Shown: positions 1 to 6,940, numbered from the stretch's first letter. The stretch is DNA of 20,047 bases from CAYXSX01 sp964467925 (GCA_964467925.1 CAYXSX010000013.1:1-20047), one strand, 5' to 3'. Notes: generated by a model not told the origin, from the sequence alone. Program-made: numbers and translations.

Positions 1-675
1 GCGCAAATGGGCGCCTTCGTGCCCGCCGCTTCTGCGCAAATCGGCATCGTTGACCGTGTTTTCTCCCGCGTCGGCGCTTCGGATGATCTCGCGCGCGGGC
101 GTTCTACGTTTATGGTCGAAATGGTAGAAACGGCGGCGATCCTTAATATGGCCACTCAAAACTCTCTCGTTATTCTCGATGAAATCGGGCGCGGCACGGC
201 GACGTTTGACGGGCTTTCTATCGCCTGGGCGTGTGTGGAACACCTGCACGAGGTCAATAAATGCCGCGGCCTTTTTGCCACGCATTATCACGAGCTTACC
301 GCGCTGACATCAAAGCTCGCCAATCTTTCCAGCCACTCGATGCAGGTCAAGGAATGGAAAGGCGACATCATCTTTATGCATTCCGTGGGTGCAGGCTCTG
401 CTGATCGTTCTTACGGTATCCATGTCGGAAAACTGGCGGGATTGCCCAAACCTGTCTTGGCACGCGCCGAAGAAGTTCTAAAGCTCCTGCAATCGGGAGA
501 ACAATCGGGTTCTCTTGCCAAGCTGGCGGACGATTTGCCGCTTTTCTCCTCCGCCCATGCGCCCGCAGACGCCAAACCCTCCGCCCTTGAAGAAGCGCTC
601 TCCGCTATCGACCCCGACGGCCTAAGCCCCAAAGAAGCACTTGAAGTGGTTTACAAATTGAAAGGTCTCATTTAA
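1..675 (+). CDS. mutS: DNA mismatch repair ATPase MutS, C-terminal part (5' end outside window)
   Basis: MutS recognises mismatches as a clamp-like dimer and uses ATP to recruit MutL. Only the last 224 residues are present: the frame is open from base 1 (Ala-Gln, then MGAFVPA). The piece begins in the ATPase domain. ABC-type signature residues are at ASDDLARGRSTFMVEM, Walker B is LVILDEIGRGT, and the H-loop region is FATHYHEL. After it comes a helix-turn-helix dimerisation segment (YGIHVGKLAGLPKPVLARAE) and a C-terminal tail ending EALEVVYKLKGLI, as in full-length MutS. Walker A is upstream of the window. The stop is followed within 10 bases by a palindromic repeat that could also end transcription. 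Identification is secure. Confidence 0.97.
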   Translation, partial: AQMGAFVPAASAQIGIVDRVFSRVGASDDLARGRSTFMVEMVETAAILNMATQNSLVILDEIGRGTATFDGLSIAWACVEHLHEVNKCRGLFATHYHELTALTSKLANLSSHSMQVKEWKGDIIFMHSVGAGSADRSYGIHVGKLAGLPKPVLARAEEVLKLLQSGEQSGSLAKLADDLPLFSSAHAPADAKPSALEEALSAIDPDGLSPKEALEVVYKLKGLI

Positions 676-681
676 AAAAAC

Positions 682-768
682 CGTCATTGCGAGGAGGCAA
701 CGCCGACGAAGCAATCCATACATTGGCGCTTGTGGCTCTGGATTGCTTCGCTTACGCTCGCAATGACG
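682..768. repeat. Palindromic repeat, CGTCATTGCG family, copy 1
   Basis: An 87-bp element between mutS and the next gene. The termini are a perfect 10-bp inverted repeat, CGTCATTGCG (682-691) and CGCAATGACG (759-768). Inside is an 11-bp inverted pair, GAAGCAATCCA (708-718) and TGGATTGCTTC (739-749). The core GCTTGTGGCTCTGGATTGC is shared with the copy inside trmFO at 8105-8198, so both belong to one dispersed family. It may act as a terminator for mutS, but no U-rich tail follows in the usual place. Confidence 0.9.
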
Positions 769-787
769 AAAATTATTAGGAAGTTTA

Positions 788-1081
788 ATGAGCAAAAAAA
801 TAATCAAAGAAACTGAACACGATGTGCATTATCAAATAGGTGGCATGTTAAAAGAAAATGAGCGCTTTCAGACTGATGCTGAATGGCATGGTGATCTTCT
901 AGACAGTATAAAAGACTCGTCAGAAAATTCAGAAAAACTGCTTGAAGAAATAAACAGCACCCTTACTTTGATGTCAGAAAAAATTGAGTTAGGATTTAGC
1001 CAAACCCAGCGCACTACGAACACAATTTTTTATTACGTAATTGTGGCTGCCTTAATATTCACCATAATAAAAGTTTGGTAA
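788..1081 (+). CDS. Hypothetical small protein with C-terminal membrane anchor
   Basis: This 97-residue protein is not recognised. Residues 1-75 are hydrophilic, rich in Glu, Ser and Lys, and predicted helical (for example EKLLEEINSTLTLMSEKIEL). A single hydrophobic helix follows near residues 78-94 (IFYYVIVAALIFTIIKV), with only a Trp after it, so it resembles a tail-anchored inner-membrane protein. The start is supported by AGGAAG at 778-783, four bases before the ATG. Base composition is clearly more AT-rich than mutS or the reductase on either side, which suggests later acquisition. It ends five bases before the reductase ATG, so the two are probably cotranscribed. Confidence 0.75.
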   Translation: MSKKIIKETEHDVHYQIGGMLKENERFQTDAEWHGDLLDSIKDSSENSEKLLEEINSTLTLMSEKIELGFSQTQRTTNTIFYYVIVAALIFTIIKVW

Positions 1082-1086
1082 CACCC

Positions 1087-2136
1087 ATGTCAGAAATAAT
1101 CGAAACAGACGCAGTTATCATCGGTGCCGGCCCATGCGGGCTGTTCACCGTGTTTGAGTTTGGCCTTTTGGATATGAAGTGCCATTTGATCGACATCCTT
1201 GACCGTCCCGGGGGGCAATGCGCAGAGCTTTACCCCGAAAAGCCGATTTACGATATTCCGGCATGGCCTGTGATTACGGGACAAGAGCTGACCGACCGCC
1301 TGATGGAGCAAATCGCACCGTTTGATCCCGTCTTCCACCTTCAGCAAATGGTTGAAGGATTAGAGAAAACCGATGACGGCAAATGGATCGTCACCACAGA
1401 TATCGGCACAAAAATCAAAGCGACCGTGGTAGTTGTTGCAGCGGGCGGCGGGTCTTTCGTGCCCAAAAAGCCCCCTATTCCCAGCATTGAGGACTATGAA
1501 GGCAAATCCGTATTTTATGCTGTGCGCCAGATGGATCAATTCCGCGGCAAAAAGCTGGTGATCGTGGGCGGCGGCGACAGTGCGCTTGACTGGACGTTAA
1601 ACCTCCAGCCCCTAGCGGAAAGCCTTACCCTCATCCACCGCCGTGATGATTTTCGCGCCGCGCCCGATAGCGTTGGTAAAATGCGTGGCCTCGTCAGCGA
1701 AGGCAAAATGACTTTCGCCACAGGGCAAATCAAGGAACTGGTTGGTGAAAACGGCGTGCTGAAAGCCGTCGTGGTTGAAGACAGCAATAAAGAGCGCAAG
1801 AAAATCGAATGCGATTGTCTGCTGCCCTTCTTTGGCCTCACGATGAAGCTCGGTCCCATTGCCAATTTTGGGCTTAACCTGCATGAAAACCTGATCCCCG
1901 TGGATACGGAAAAATTTGAGACGTCCACCCCCGGCATTTTTGCGGTGGGCGATATCAACACCTATCCCGGTAAGCTGAAGCTGATCCTCTCAGGTTTCCA
2001 CGAAGCAGCGCTGGCCTCGCGTCAGGCATTCCGTTACTGCTTCCCCGATGCCAAGCTGAAATTCGAGTACACGACCTCCAGCTCAAACCTGCAGGAAAAA
2101 CTCGATGTCACGCCTGTTAAGGAAAAACGCGCTTAA
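1087..2136 (+). CDS. Ferredoxin/flavodoxin--NADP+ reductase, thioredoxin-reductase-like type
   Basis: An FAD flavoprotein of 349 residues that moves electrons between NADPH and ferredoxin or flavodoxin in the cytoplasm. The N-terminal FAD Rossmann motif is IIGAGPCGLF. The family signature PGGQCAELYPEKPIYDIPA follows, then the NADPH-binding motif VIVGGGDSALDW near residue 160, and the C-terminal FAD motif FAVGDINTYPGKLKLI. The CxxC redox pair of true thioredoxin reductase is absent, which points to the FNR branch. An in-frame TTG at 1075 would overlap the upstream stop, so the ATG at 1087 is preferred. No strong Shine-Dalgarno is visible, and translation may be coupled to the upstream orphan. 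A natural partner is the FdxA encoded at 3409-3747. Confidence 0.93.
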   Translation: MSEIIETDAVIIGAGPCGLFTVFEFGLLDMKCHLIDILDRPGGQCAELYPEKPIYDIPAWPVITGQELTDRLMEQIAPFDPVFHLQQMVEGLEKTDDGKWIVTTDIGTKIKATVVVVAAGGGSFVPKKPPIPSIEDYEGKSVFYAVRQMDQFRGKKLVIVGGGDSALDWTLNLQPLAESLTLIHRRDDFRAAPDSVGKMRGLVSEGKMTFATGQIKELVGENGVLKAVVVEDSNKERKKIECDCLLPFFGLTMKLGPIANFGLNLHENLIPVDTEKFETSTPGIFAVGDINTYPGKLKLILSGFHEAALASRQAFRYCFPDAKLKFEYTTSSSNLQEKLDVTPVKEKRA

Positions 2137-2159
2137 TCTAAAAACCGTCACCTATAATT

Positions 2160-2266
2160 GTCATCCTGAGCGAAGCGAGGCTCCAGCCGAGCGTAGTCGA
2201 ACGGATATCCTTCACAAACTTTGATATCCTTCGATTTCGGCACTTCGTGCCTGCACTCAGGATGAC
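2160..2266. repeat. Palindromic repeat, GTCATCCTGAG family
   Basis: A 107-bp element between the convergent reductase and cysK genes. The termini are a perfect 11-bp inverted repeat, GTCATCCTGAG (2160-2170) and CTCAGGATGAC (2256-2266). Within it, 2197-2209 pairs with 2223-2234 (TCGAA/GGATATC type, one bulge), and GGCAC-TTC-GTGCC forms a hairpin at 2239-2251. It may serve as a bidirectional terminator. The stretch from 2267 to 2322 shows nothing else I can name. Confidence 0.85.
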
Positions 2267-2322
2267 GATTATATTGCTTCGCGAAGTTTATGCCCTGCGG
2301 GTACTCGAATGACGTTAGAGTT

Positions 2323-3327
2323 CTAATCCCCCACCCCATCAAACAGGGCCGTAGAGATATAGCGCTCCGCAAAAGACGGCACGATGGTGATAATCATCTT
2401 GCCCTTGTTTTCCGGCATTTGCGCCACGCGCTTGGCGGCGGCGAAGGCCGCGCCGGATGATATGCCGCACGGAACCCCCTCCAGCTTCGCCACTTCCCGC
2501 GCGGTTTCCAGCGCTTCGGTCGACGTGATCTGTATGGTTTCATCAATCATGCTGGTATCCAGATTACCGGGCACGAACCCCGCGCCGATGCCCTGGATCT
2601 TGTGTGACCCCGGCTCGCCGCCGGAAATAACCGGACTTTCCGCCGGTTCCACAGCGTAGCTTTTAAACCCGGGTTTGCGCGCCTTGAGCACCTGCGACAC
2701 GCCGGTCAATGTCCCGCCCGTGCCCACACCGGCAATCAGAATATCGGCTTTGCCGTCCGTATCGCCCCAGATTTCCTCAGCCGTTGTCTCGCGGTGCATC
2801 TGCGGATTGGCGGGGTTGTCGAACTGGCTGGGGCAGAATGAATCCGCGTGCTCCTCCATCAACTGCTCCGCCTTTTCAATCGCGCCCTTCATGCCGCGCT
2901 CCGCCACGGTCAACACAACTTCCGCGCCGTAAAACGCCAGCATCTTGCGCCGCTCGATCGACATGGTTTCGGGCATGGTCAAAATCAGGCGGTACCCCTT
3001 CGCCGAAGCCACAAAGGCCAGCGCAATACCCGTATTGCCCGATGTAGGCTCGATCAAAACCGTTTTGCCCGGCGTAATTTTCCCCGCGCGTTCGGCGGCC
3101 TCGATCATCGCAAAACCGATCCGGTCCTTGACCGAAGCAATCGGGTTGAAAAATTCCAGCTTGGCCAGAACTTCTGCCTCCAGCTTGTATTTCTCGGTGA
3201 ATTTGGGAACGCGCACCAGCGGCGTGGCGCCAATCGTATCCAGAATGGAATTGTAAATTTTCCCGCGGTATTCCGCTTCGGGCTTTAACGCCTCCGGGCT
3301 TTCGTGCTTCACGGCTTTATTGGTCAT
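2323..3327 (-). CDS. cysK: Cysteine synthase A (O-acetylserine sulfhydrylase)
   Basis: A PLP enzyme that makes cysteine from O-acetylserine and sulfide in the cytoplasm. The protein is 334 residues, slightly longer than usual because of a charged N-terminal extension of about 20 residues. The PLP lysine is K67 in NPIASVKDRIGF. The substrate loop TSGNTG is at 95-100. The phosphate-binding loop is GVGTGGTLTGV, and the PLP-ring serine region is PCGISSGAA. The C-terminus ERYISTALFDG is typical. An upstream in-frame TTG at 3348 exists, but a GAGGAG ribosome site lies between it and the ATG at 3327, so the ATG is chosen. The gene lies downstream of fdxA on the same strand with an 81-bp gap. Confidence 0.95.
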   Translation of the reverse strand: MTNKAVKHESPEALKPEAEYRGKIYNSILDTIGATPLVRVPKFTEKYKLEAEVLAKLEFFNPIASVKDRIGFAMIEAAERAGKITPGKTVLIEPTSGNTGIALAFVASAKGYRLILTMPETMSIERRKMLAFYGAEVVLTVAERGMKGAIEKAEQLMEEHADSFCPSQFDNPANPQMHRETTAEEIWGDTDGKADILIAGVGTGGTLTGVSQVLKARKPGFKSYAVEPAESPVISGGEPGSHKIQGIGAGFVPGNLDTSMIDETIQITSTEALETAREVAKLEGVPCGISSGAAFAAAKRVAQMPENKGKMIITIVPSFAERYISTALFDGVGD

Positions 3328-3333
3328 CTCGTT

Positions 3334-3339
3334 CTCCTC
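3334..3339 (-). promoter_or_regulatory. Ribosome binding site deciding the cysK start
   Basis: GAGGAG on the minus strand, six bases before the ATG at 3327. It lies inside the longer reading frame that would begin at TTG 3348, which argues for the shorter protein. Confidence 0.75.
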
Positions 3340-3408
3340 GTTACTCAAGCGCTAAACTCAAGCACTAAGTATAGCGCCATAACGCCTGAAGTCGAGAGCG
3401 CTATGCTT

Positions 3409-3747
3409 TTAATCGCCTTCGCCTGCTTCAGGGCTGAAATATTTCTCGTACTTACCCTCTTCGTCTTTATACGCGTCCGCGTCTTTCATAGGCGCACGGG
3501 TCATGGTGACATTCGGCCATTCCTCGGAATATTTGCGGTTCAGCTCCAGCCATTTTTCGGCTTTCTCGTCTGTGTCGGGCAAAATGGCGTCGATCGGGCA
3601 TTCGGGTTCACACACGCCGCAATCAATACACTCGTCGGGGTTGATCACCAGCATATTCTCCCCTTCATAGAAACAATCGACGGGGCATACTTCCACGCAA
3701 TCGGTGTATTTGCATCTGATACAGACATCGGTGACCACAAAGGTCAT
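3409..3747 (-). CDS. fdxA: 7Fe ferredoxin (3Fe-4S/4Fe-4S) FdxA
   Basis: A small soluble electron carrier of 112 residues. By family pattern C9, C17 and C50 would bind the 3Fe-4S cluster, and C21, C40, C43 and C46 the 4Fe-4S cluster; C12 and C25 are extra cysteines. The motifs are CIRCKYTDCVEVCPVDCF and CIDCGVCEPECP. The acidic C-terminal half (KWLELNRKYSEEWPNVT) matches the longer alphaproteobacterial FdxA type. An AGGAGA site lies six bases before the ATG. It could exchange electrons with the reductase at 1087-2136. Its position upstream of cysK is suggestive only, since CysK needs no electrons. Confidence 0.95.
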   Translation of the reverse strand: MTFVVTDVCIRCKYTDCVEVCPVDCFYEGENMLVINPDECIDCGVCEPECPIDAILPDTDEKAEKWLELNRKYSEEWPNVTMTRAPMKDADAYKDEEGKYEKYFSPEAGEGD

Positions 3748-3874
3748 GGGCGTTCTCCTAGGATATTGCTTGTATTTTCTTAAAGATAATTACTTTTGCA
3801 AAAGCGCAGATTAATCGCGCACAGCCCCGATGACAAGCCGCTTTTGCTGCGGCAACGCACAAAAAAACGAAGCT

Positions 3875-4360
3875 CTAGCGGCGCACGCGACCGGTAAAGG
3901 CGGAAAGAATATCGGAAAAGCTGCGGCGTTTCGGAGCTTGCGCGCCGGATTTTGCGGGGCTGTCGTCTTCCAGCTCCAGATCGACAAAACCTATAAGGTC
4001 GTCTACCACCGCATTCTTCAGGTGAATTTCCTTGAGCTTGAGCATAACCTCCTGCTCTTCTGAACCGTAATCACCATCGACCCAGACGATTTCTCGGGCG
4101 AAGTTAAAAAATTTTGCCTGATCACGCGGCTCGCTGATACTGCTGAACATCTCCACCACATCCTGCGGCGTTTTAATGTCCTCCTCCAACACCGCACGCT
4201 GCTCGTTCGAAAACGGAACATCTTCCAGCGCCTCGGCCATAAACCGCACTTCCTCGTCCGTAACGCGGTAGTCGACATGTACCAACGCAAACAGGCTGCG
4301 CCACATGTAAAATTCACTGTCTGTTACGCGGCCTTTATAAGAGAGAGGGTCGTTGTTCAT
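3875..4360 (-). CDS. TerB-like (tellurite-resistance B fold) protein
   Basis: A 161-residue acidic helical protein with no signal peptide. Two similar segments, VHVDYRVTDEEVRFMAEAL and VWVDGDYGSEEQEVMLKL, resemble the duplicated aspartate/glutamate helix motifs of TerB-fold proteins, which may bind metal. The function of stand-alone TerB proteins is unsettled, so I claim the fold and not tellurite resistance. The C-terminus is basic (PKRRSFSDILSAFTGRVRR) and could bind membrane or nucleic acid. The start at 4360 is chosen over 4366 because GGAG is correctly spaced from it. It is monocistronic as far as can be seen, with a 127-bp gap to fdxA. Confidence 0.72.
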   Translation of the reverse strand: MNNDPLSYKGRVTDSEFYMWRSLFALVHVDYRVTDEEVRFMAEALEDVPFSNEQRAVLEEDIKTPQDVVEMFSSISEPRDQAKFFNFAREIVWVDGDYGSEEQEVMLKLKEIHLKNAVVDDLIGFVDLELEDDSPAKSGAQAPKRRSFSDILSAFTGRVRR

Positions 4361-4366
4361 GGGCAT

Positions 4367-4370
4367 CTCC
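4367..4370 (-). promoter_or_regulatory. Ribosome binding site deciding the TerB-like start
   Basis: GGAG on the minus strand lies six bases from the ATG at 4360 but directly abuts the alternative ATG at 4366, so the second ATG is the likelier start. Confidence 0.55.
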
Positions 4371-4501
4371 GTGCAGCCGATATTGAACCGCTTTTTACCC
4401 GAAACCGCAACCCTTTATCGTCTTCGCATCCCCGGCAAAATCAAAATGTTCTTTATTTGTTCTTTTTGGTGTGGTATATGATTTATACTACCTTTTAATT
4501 A

Positions 4502-4640
4502 AACACGGAGCGCACGGAAACTCTCTACCCGTCATTCCGGCGAAGGCCGGAATCCATTTCTCAACAATCGCGTATAGGGATAAATGGATCCCGGGACAAG
4601 CCCGGGATGACGATAGAAAAAACTCCGTGATCTCCGTGTT
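4502..4640. repeat. Nested repeat: CACGGAG-type arms around a palindromic element
   Basis: The outer arms are AACACGGAGCGCACGGAA (4502-4519) and CTCCGTGATCTCCGTGTT (4623-4640), inverted relative to each other with a few mismatches. They enclose the cloverleaf-like element at 4530-4612. The whole lies directly upstream of the Y-family polymerase gene and fills much of the 297-bp gap; 4371-4501 shows no gene or clear promoter. The short CTCCGTG unit recurs at 10732-10760. Confidence 0.75.
4530..4612. repeat. Palindromic repeat, CGTCATTCCGG family, cloverleaf-like
   Basis: The outer stem is CGTCAT/ATGACG. Arm A is ATTCCGGC-GAAG-GCCGGAAT (4534-4553). Arm B pairs ATCCATTT (4552-4559) with AAATGGAT (4583-4590). 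Arm C is ATCCCGGG-ACAAG-CCCGGGAT (4588-4608). All four stems are perfect, giving a four-arm cruciform on paper. Confidence 0.88.
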
Positions 4641-4657
4641 AAAAAACAAGAAAAACC

Positions 4658-6010
4658 ATGCACCAAAACCCCGGATTAAAATGGCTGTTCCTTGATTTGA
4701 ACAGCTACTTCGCCAGCGTAGAGCAGCAGGAGCGCCCCCAGATCCGCGGCAAACCTGTCGCTGTCGTCCCCATGCGCACAGATTCCACTTGCGCCATCGC
4801 CGCGTCTTACGAGGCCAAAGCCTACGGCGTAAAAACCGGCACCAAGATTTACGACGCGCGGCGTATGTGCCCCAGCCTGCAATGCGTGCTGGCGCGCCAT
4901 GACGTCTATGTTACCTATCATAACCGGATTATAGAGGAGGTCGTGCGCCACACCCCCATCAACAAAATCTGGTCGATAGACGAGCTATCCTCCCGCCTGC
5001 CCCCCTTACGCCGCACACCGGAAAAGGCGCGCGAGGTGGCGATGAACATCAAGCGCGGCATCTGGGAAAATATCGGCCCCGCCATCAGCTGCTCCATCGG
5101 CGTAGCCCCCAATTCCCTGCTCGCCAAAATCGCCACCGACATGCAAAAACCAGACGGCCTTGTGATCATCCGTCAGGAAGACCTTCCCGGCCCGCTCCTC
5201 AAACTCCCCCTAACCGCCATTCCCGGCATCGGCCCGAATATGGAGCGCCGCCTGCACCGCGCCGGAATCCGCACGATGGAGCAACTCTGGAACACCTCCC
5301 CTAAACATATGCGCCGGATATGGGGCAGCGTGCAGGGGGAGCGCATGTGGTACTGGCTGCACGGCTATGATTTTGAGGGGCCGGAAACCAGGGACAATGT
5401 CATGATCGGCCATTCCCGTGTGCTCGACCCCAATTTGCGCGCACCCGATAAAACCCGCCTGATGGCCCGCCAGTTACTCACCAAGGCAACCCAGCGCCTG
5501 CGCCGCAAGGGCTACTACGCCAGCGTCCTTTCCCTCGGCCTTCGCACCACGGACGGCCAGCGCTGGCGCGGCGAACTCCGCCTCCCCTTCGCGCAAGACC
5601 CGTTCACCTTCCTCAAGGCGCTGGATGAATTATGGGAGGAAATGAGCCTCTCCGTCCTTTACGGGCGCGGGTCTCATGACCTCTTCAGCTTCGCACAAAC
5701 CCCGCTCCCCCCTGCGCACGTGCTTCCAGCCCGCCTGTTGGAATCCGGTCTGCGCTTCCGCAAAGTCTCCACCATCCTCAGCGGGCTAAAACGCAAACAT
5801 GAAATCACGGAAAACATTTTCGATGCCTCCCCCGCCACGCTGAAGCAAATTCAAAAGCGCGAGGCATTAACAGGCGCGCTTGATAAGCTGCAGGCAAAAT
5901 ATCACAAGGAAACGGTCACTCTCGGCACACCGCCCAAAACGCTGTCCGGTTTCGTGGGCACAAAAATCGCCTTCTCCCGCGTACCGGAGGAAGAGGAGTT
6001 TTGGAGCTGA
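4658..6010 (+). CDS. Y-family (UmuC/DinB-like) DNA polymerase, atypical branch
   Basis: A translesion DNA polymerase of 450 residues. The palm begins WLFLDLNSYFASVEQQ, matching the metal-binding Asp motif of DinB. The second acidic pair is in WSIDELSS, so the catalytic Asp and Asp-Glu are kept, but the usual SIDEAYLD continuation is replaced. The thumb helix-hairpin-helix region is AIPGIGPNMERRLHRAGI, and the little finger spans roughly residues 250-370. The C-terminus ends GTKIAFSRVPEEEEFWS. I do not see an obvious QLxLF-type beta-clamp motif at the very end. It is not adjacent to imuA, dnaE2 or umuD within this window. No strong Shine-Dalgarno precedes the ATG. The family is secure; which subfamily is not. 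Confidence 0.88.
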   Translation: MHQNPGLKWLFLDLNSYFASVEQQERPQIRGKPVAVVPMRTDSTCAIAASYEAKAYGVKTGTKIYDARRMCPSLQCVLARHDVYVTYHNRIIEEVVRHTPINKIWSIDELSSRLPPLRRTPEKAREVAMNIKRGIWENIGPAISCSIGVAPNSLLAKIATDMQKPDGLVIIRQEDLPGPLLKLPLTAIPGIGPNMERRLHRAGIRTMEQLWNTSPKHMRRIWGSVQGERMWYWLHGYDFEGPETRDNVMIGHSRVLDPNLRAPDKTRLMARQLLTKATQRLRRKGYYASVLSLGLRTTDGQRWRGELRLPFAQDPFTFLKALDELWEEMSLSVLYGRGSHDLFSFAQTPLPPAHVLPARLLESGLRFRKVSTILSGLKRKHEITENIFDASPATLKQIQKREALTGALDKLQAKYHKETVTLGTPPKTLSGFVGTKIAFSRVPEEEEFWS

Positions 6011-6017
6011 CGCGTAG

Positions 6018-6167
6018 CGTCATCCCGTTGGCATTTTGCCGTAAGGCAAAATTCGCACGAACGGGATCCACTTGTGCCCCAGAGGGTATATGCCGACCGG
6101 CTTTGCCGGTCGACGCTGTGGATTCCGGCTGTTTAAGCGCGGCATTGGCCGCGCCGCCGGAATGACG
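6018..6167. repeat. Large palindromic repeat, CGTCATCCCGT family, between convergent genes
   Basis: A 150-bp version of the four-arm element. The outer stem CGTCAT (6018-6023) pairs with ATGACG (6162-6167). Arm A pairs ATCCCGTT (6022-6029) with AACGGGAT (6060-6067) and contains the hairpin TTTTGCC-GTAA-GGCAAAA (6034-6051). Arm B pairs ATCCAC (6066-6071) with GTGGAT (6118-6123) and contains GACCGGC-TTT-GCCGGTC (6095-6111). Arm C pairs ATTCCGGC (6122-6129) with GCCGGAAT (6156-6163) and contains GCGCGGC/GCCGCGC. It separates the convergent polymerase and carbonic-anhydrase-like genes and may end both transcripts. Confidence 0.88.
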
Positions 6168-6176
6168 ACAGAGAAA

Positions 6177-6926
6177 TCACTGTCCCCGCACATCGCGGCC
6201 ATTCAGCGATTGAACCGGACGTGCGTTAACAGGGAACATCGCCTGAAACGCGCGAAGCTGGTCTTCGGAAATCTCGATATTGTTCTGGAGCAGGAACCAC
6301 TGCACCCCTTCCGTGCACGGCGGCGTGGTCAGGGAGCCGGCATATTTGTAATACCGCAAATCTGGTGGCAGCAAATCGCTAGCCAGCAACGCAAAATTCT
6401 CAACCTGTCTGTGGCCGCCTGCGGCGGGGGCGTTTTGCCAGATACCTTCAATCACTTTGTTATGCGCGCCCACTTTGACCATCAACCCCAGAACCGCGAT
6501 CTCGTGGTCGTCCGGGTTCTGGTGCACGAACTGCACCTCCATCGGGTAAGGCGCGCCGTCTAGATAATGCTCTGAAGGTGTGTGGAAATTAAAATATTTC
6601 AGATTATAAACCTTCCCGCCGACGGTGATCTGGCTGCCCGGCGCGATGTTCACCTGCAACGTATGACCATTATTGGCGATATTGAGCACGGAAGGCTGAT
6701 ACACCGGCAAAAGCGGTGCAAGATTGGGATCTTGTTTATATTCCTCGATATTGATGGGAGATTGCGCCATTCCCGCGCCACAGGTCTTGAACTCTTCGCC
6801 CATTTCGCCCCAATGCGCCGCGCCCGTTACCCCAAGATAACTCCAGTGCGGCATATACACTTCGGCTGCTCTGGCGTCACCGAAAACACAAACAGACAAC
6901 GCAGCAGCCAATAATAATCTTCTCAC
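6177..6926 (-). CDS. Exported alpha-carbonic-anhydrase-like protein lacking two zinc ligands
   Basis: A 249-residue alpha-CA-fold protein. Residues 1-21 form a signal peptide (MRRLLLAAALSVCVFGDARA), so it is probably periplasmic. Fold markers are AQSPINI, NNGHTLQV (H88, the proton-shuttle position), NFHTPSEH and AGSLTTPPCTEGVQW (T200, the gatekeeper threonine), with C49 and C204 placed for the usual bacterial disulfide. The three zinc histidines of the family map to positions 113, 115 and 132; here they read Asn, His and Gln. I checked the codons: AAT and CAG. Normal CO2 hydration is therefore doubtful, and the protein resembles carbonic-anhydrase-related proteins. GTG 6926 is chosen because AGGAGG lies eight bases upstream; the TTG at 6932 is too close. 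Confidence 0.9.
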   Translation of the reverse strand: MRRLLLAAALSVCVFGDARAAEVYMPHWSYLGVTGAAHWGEMGEEFKTCGAGMAQSPINIEEYKQDPNLAPLLPVYQPSVLNIANNGHTLQVNIAPGSQITVGGKVYNLKYFNFHTPSEHYLDGAPYPMEVQFVHQNPDDHEIAVLGLMVKVGAHNKVIEGIWQNAPAAGGHRQVENFALLASDLLPPDLRYYKYAGSLTTPPCTEGVQWFLLQNNIEISEDQLRAFQAMFPVNARPVQSLNGRDVRGQ

Positions 6927-6934
6927 GAGCAAGC

Positions 6935-6940
6935 CCTCCT
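6935..6940 (-). promoter_or_regulatory. Ribosome binding site deciding the GTG start of the carbonic-anhydrase-like gene
   Basis: A perfect AGGAGG on the minus strand, eight bases before GTG 6926 and only two before TTG 6932. Confidence 0.75.

Noticed and set aside
622..807. Minus-strand 61-residue frame across the repeat after mutS
   Set aside because: It is a translation of the palindromic repeat (NNFRHCERKRSNPE type), a common spurious call; no ribosome site.
2848..3288. Long plus-strand frames opposite cysK
   Set aside because: Antisense shadows of a strongly supported gene; no family resemblance.
3371..3404. ATAGCGC/GCGCTAT stem between fdxA and cysK as a terminator or leader element
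   Set aside because: A seven-base stem with a 20-base loop and no following T run on the minus strand; too weak.
4457..4489. TTGTTC and TATACT as a promoter for the polymerase gene
   Set aside because: The -10-like box is good, but the spacer is 21 bases and no extended -10 is present.
4530..4612. tRNA-like gene suggested by the cloverleaf fold
   Set aside because: Arm lengths do not fit tRNA, there is no T-loop consensus (GTTCRANYC) or anticodon arm, and the same skeleton occurs with other sequences elsewhere.
6072..6563. 163-residue plus-strand frame overlapping the carbonic-anhydrase-like gene
   Set aside because: Begins in a palindromic repeat and runs antisense to a clear gene.
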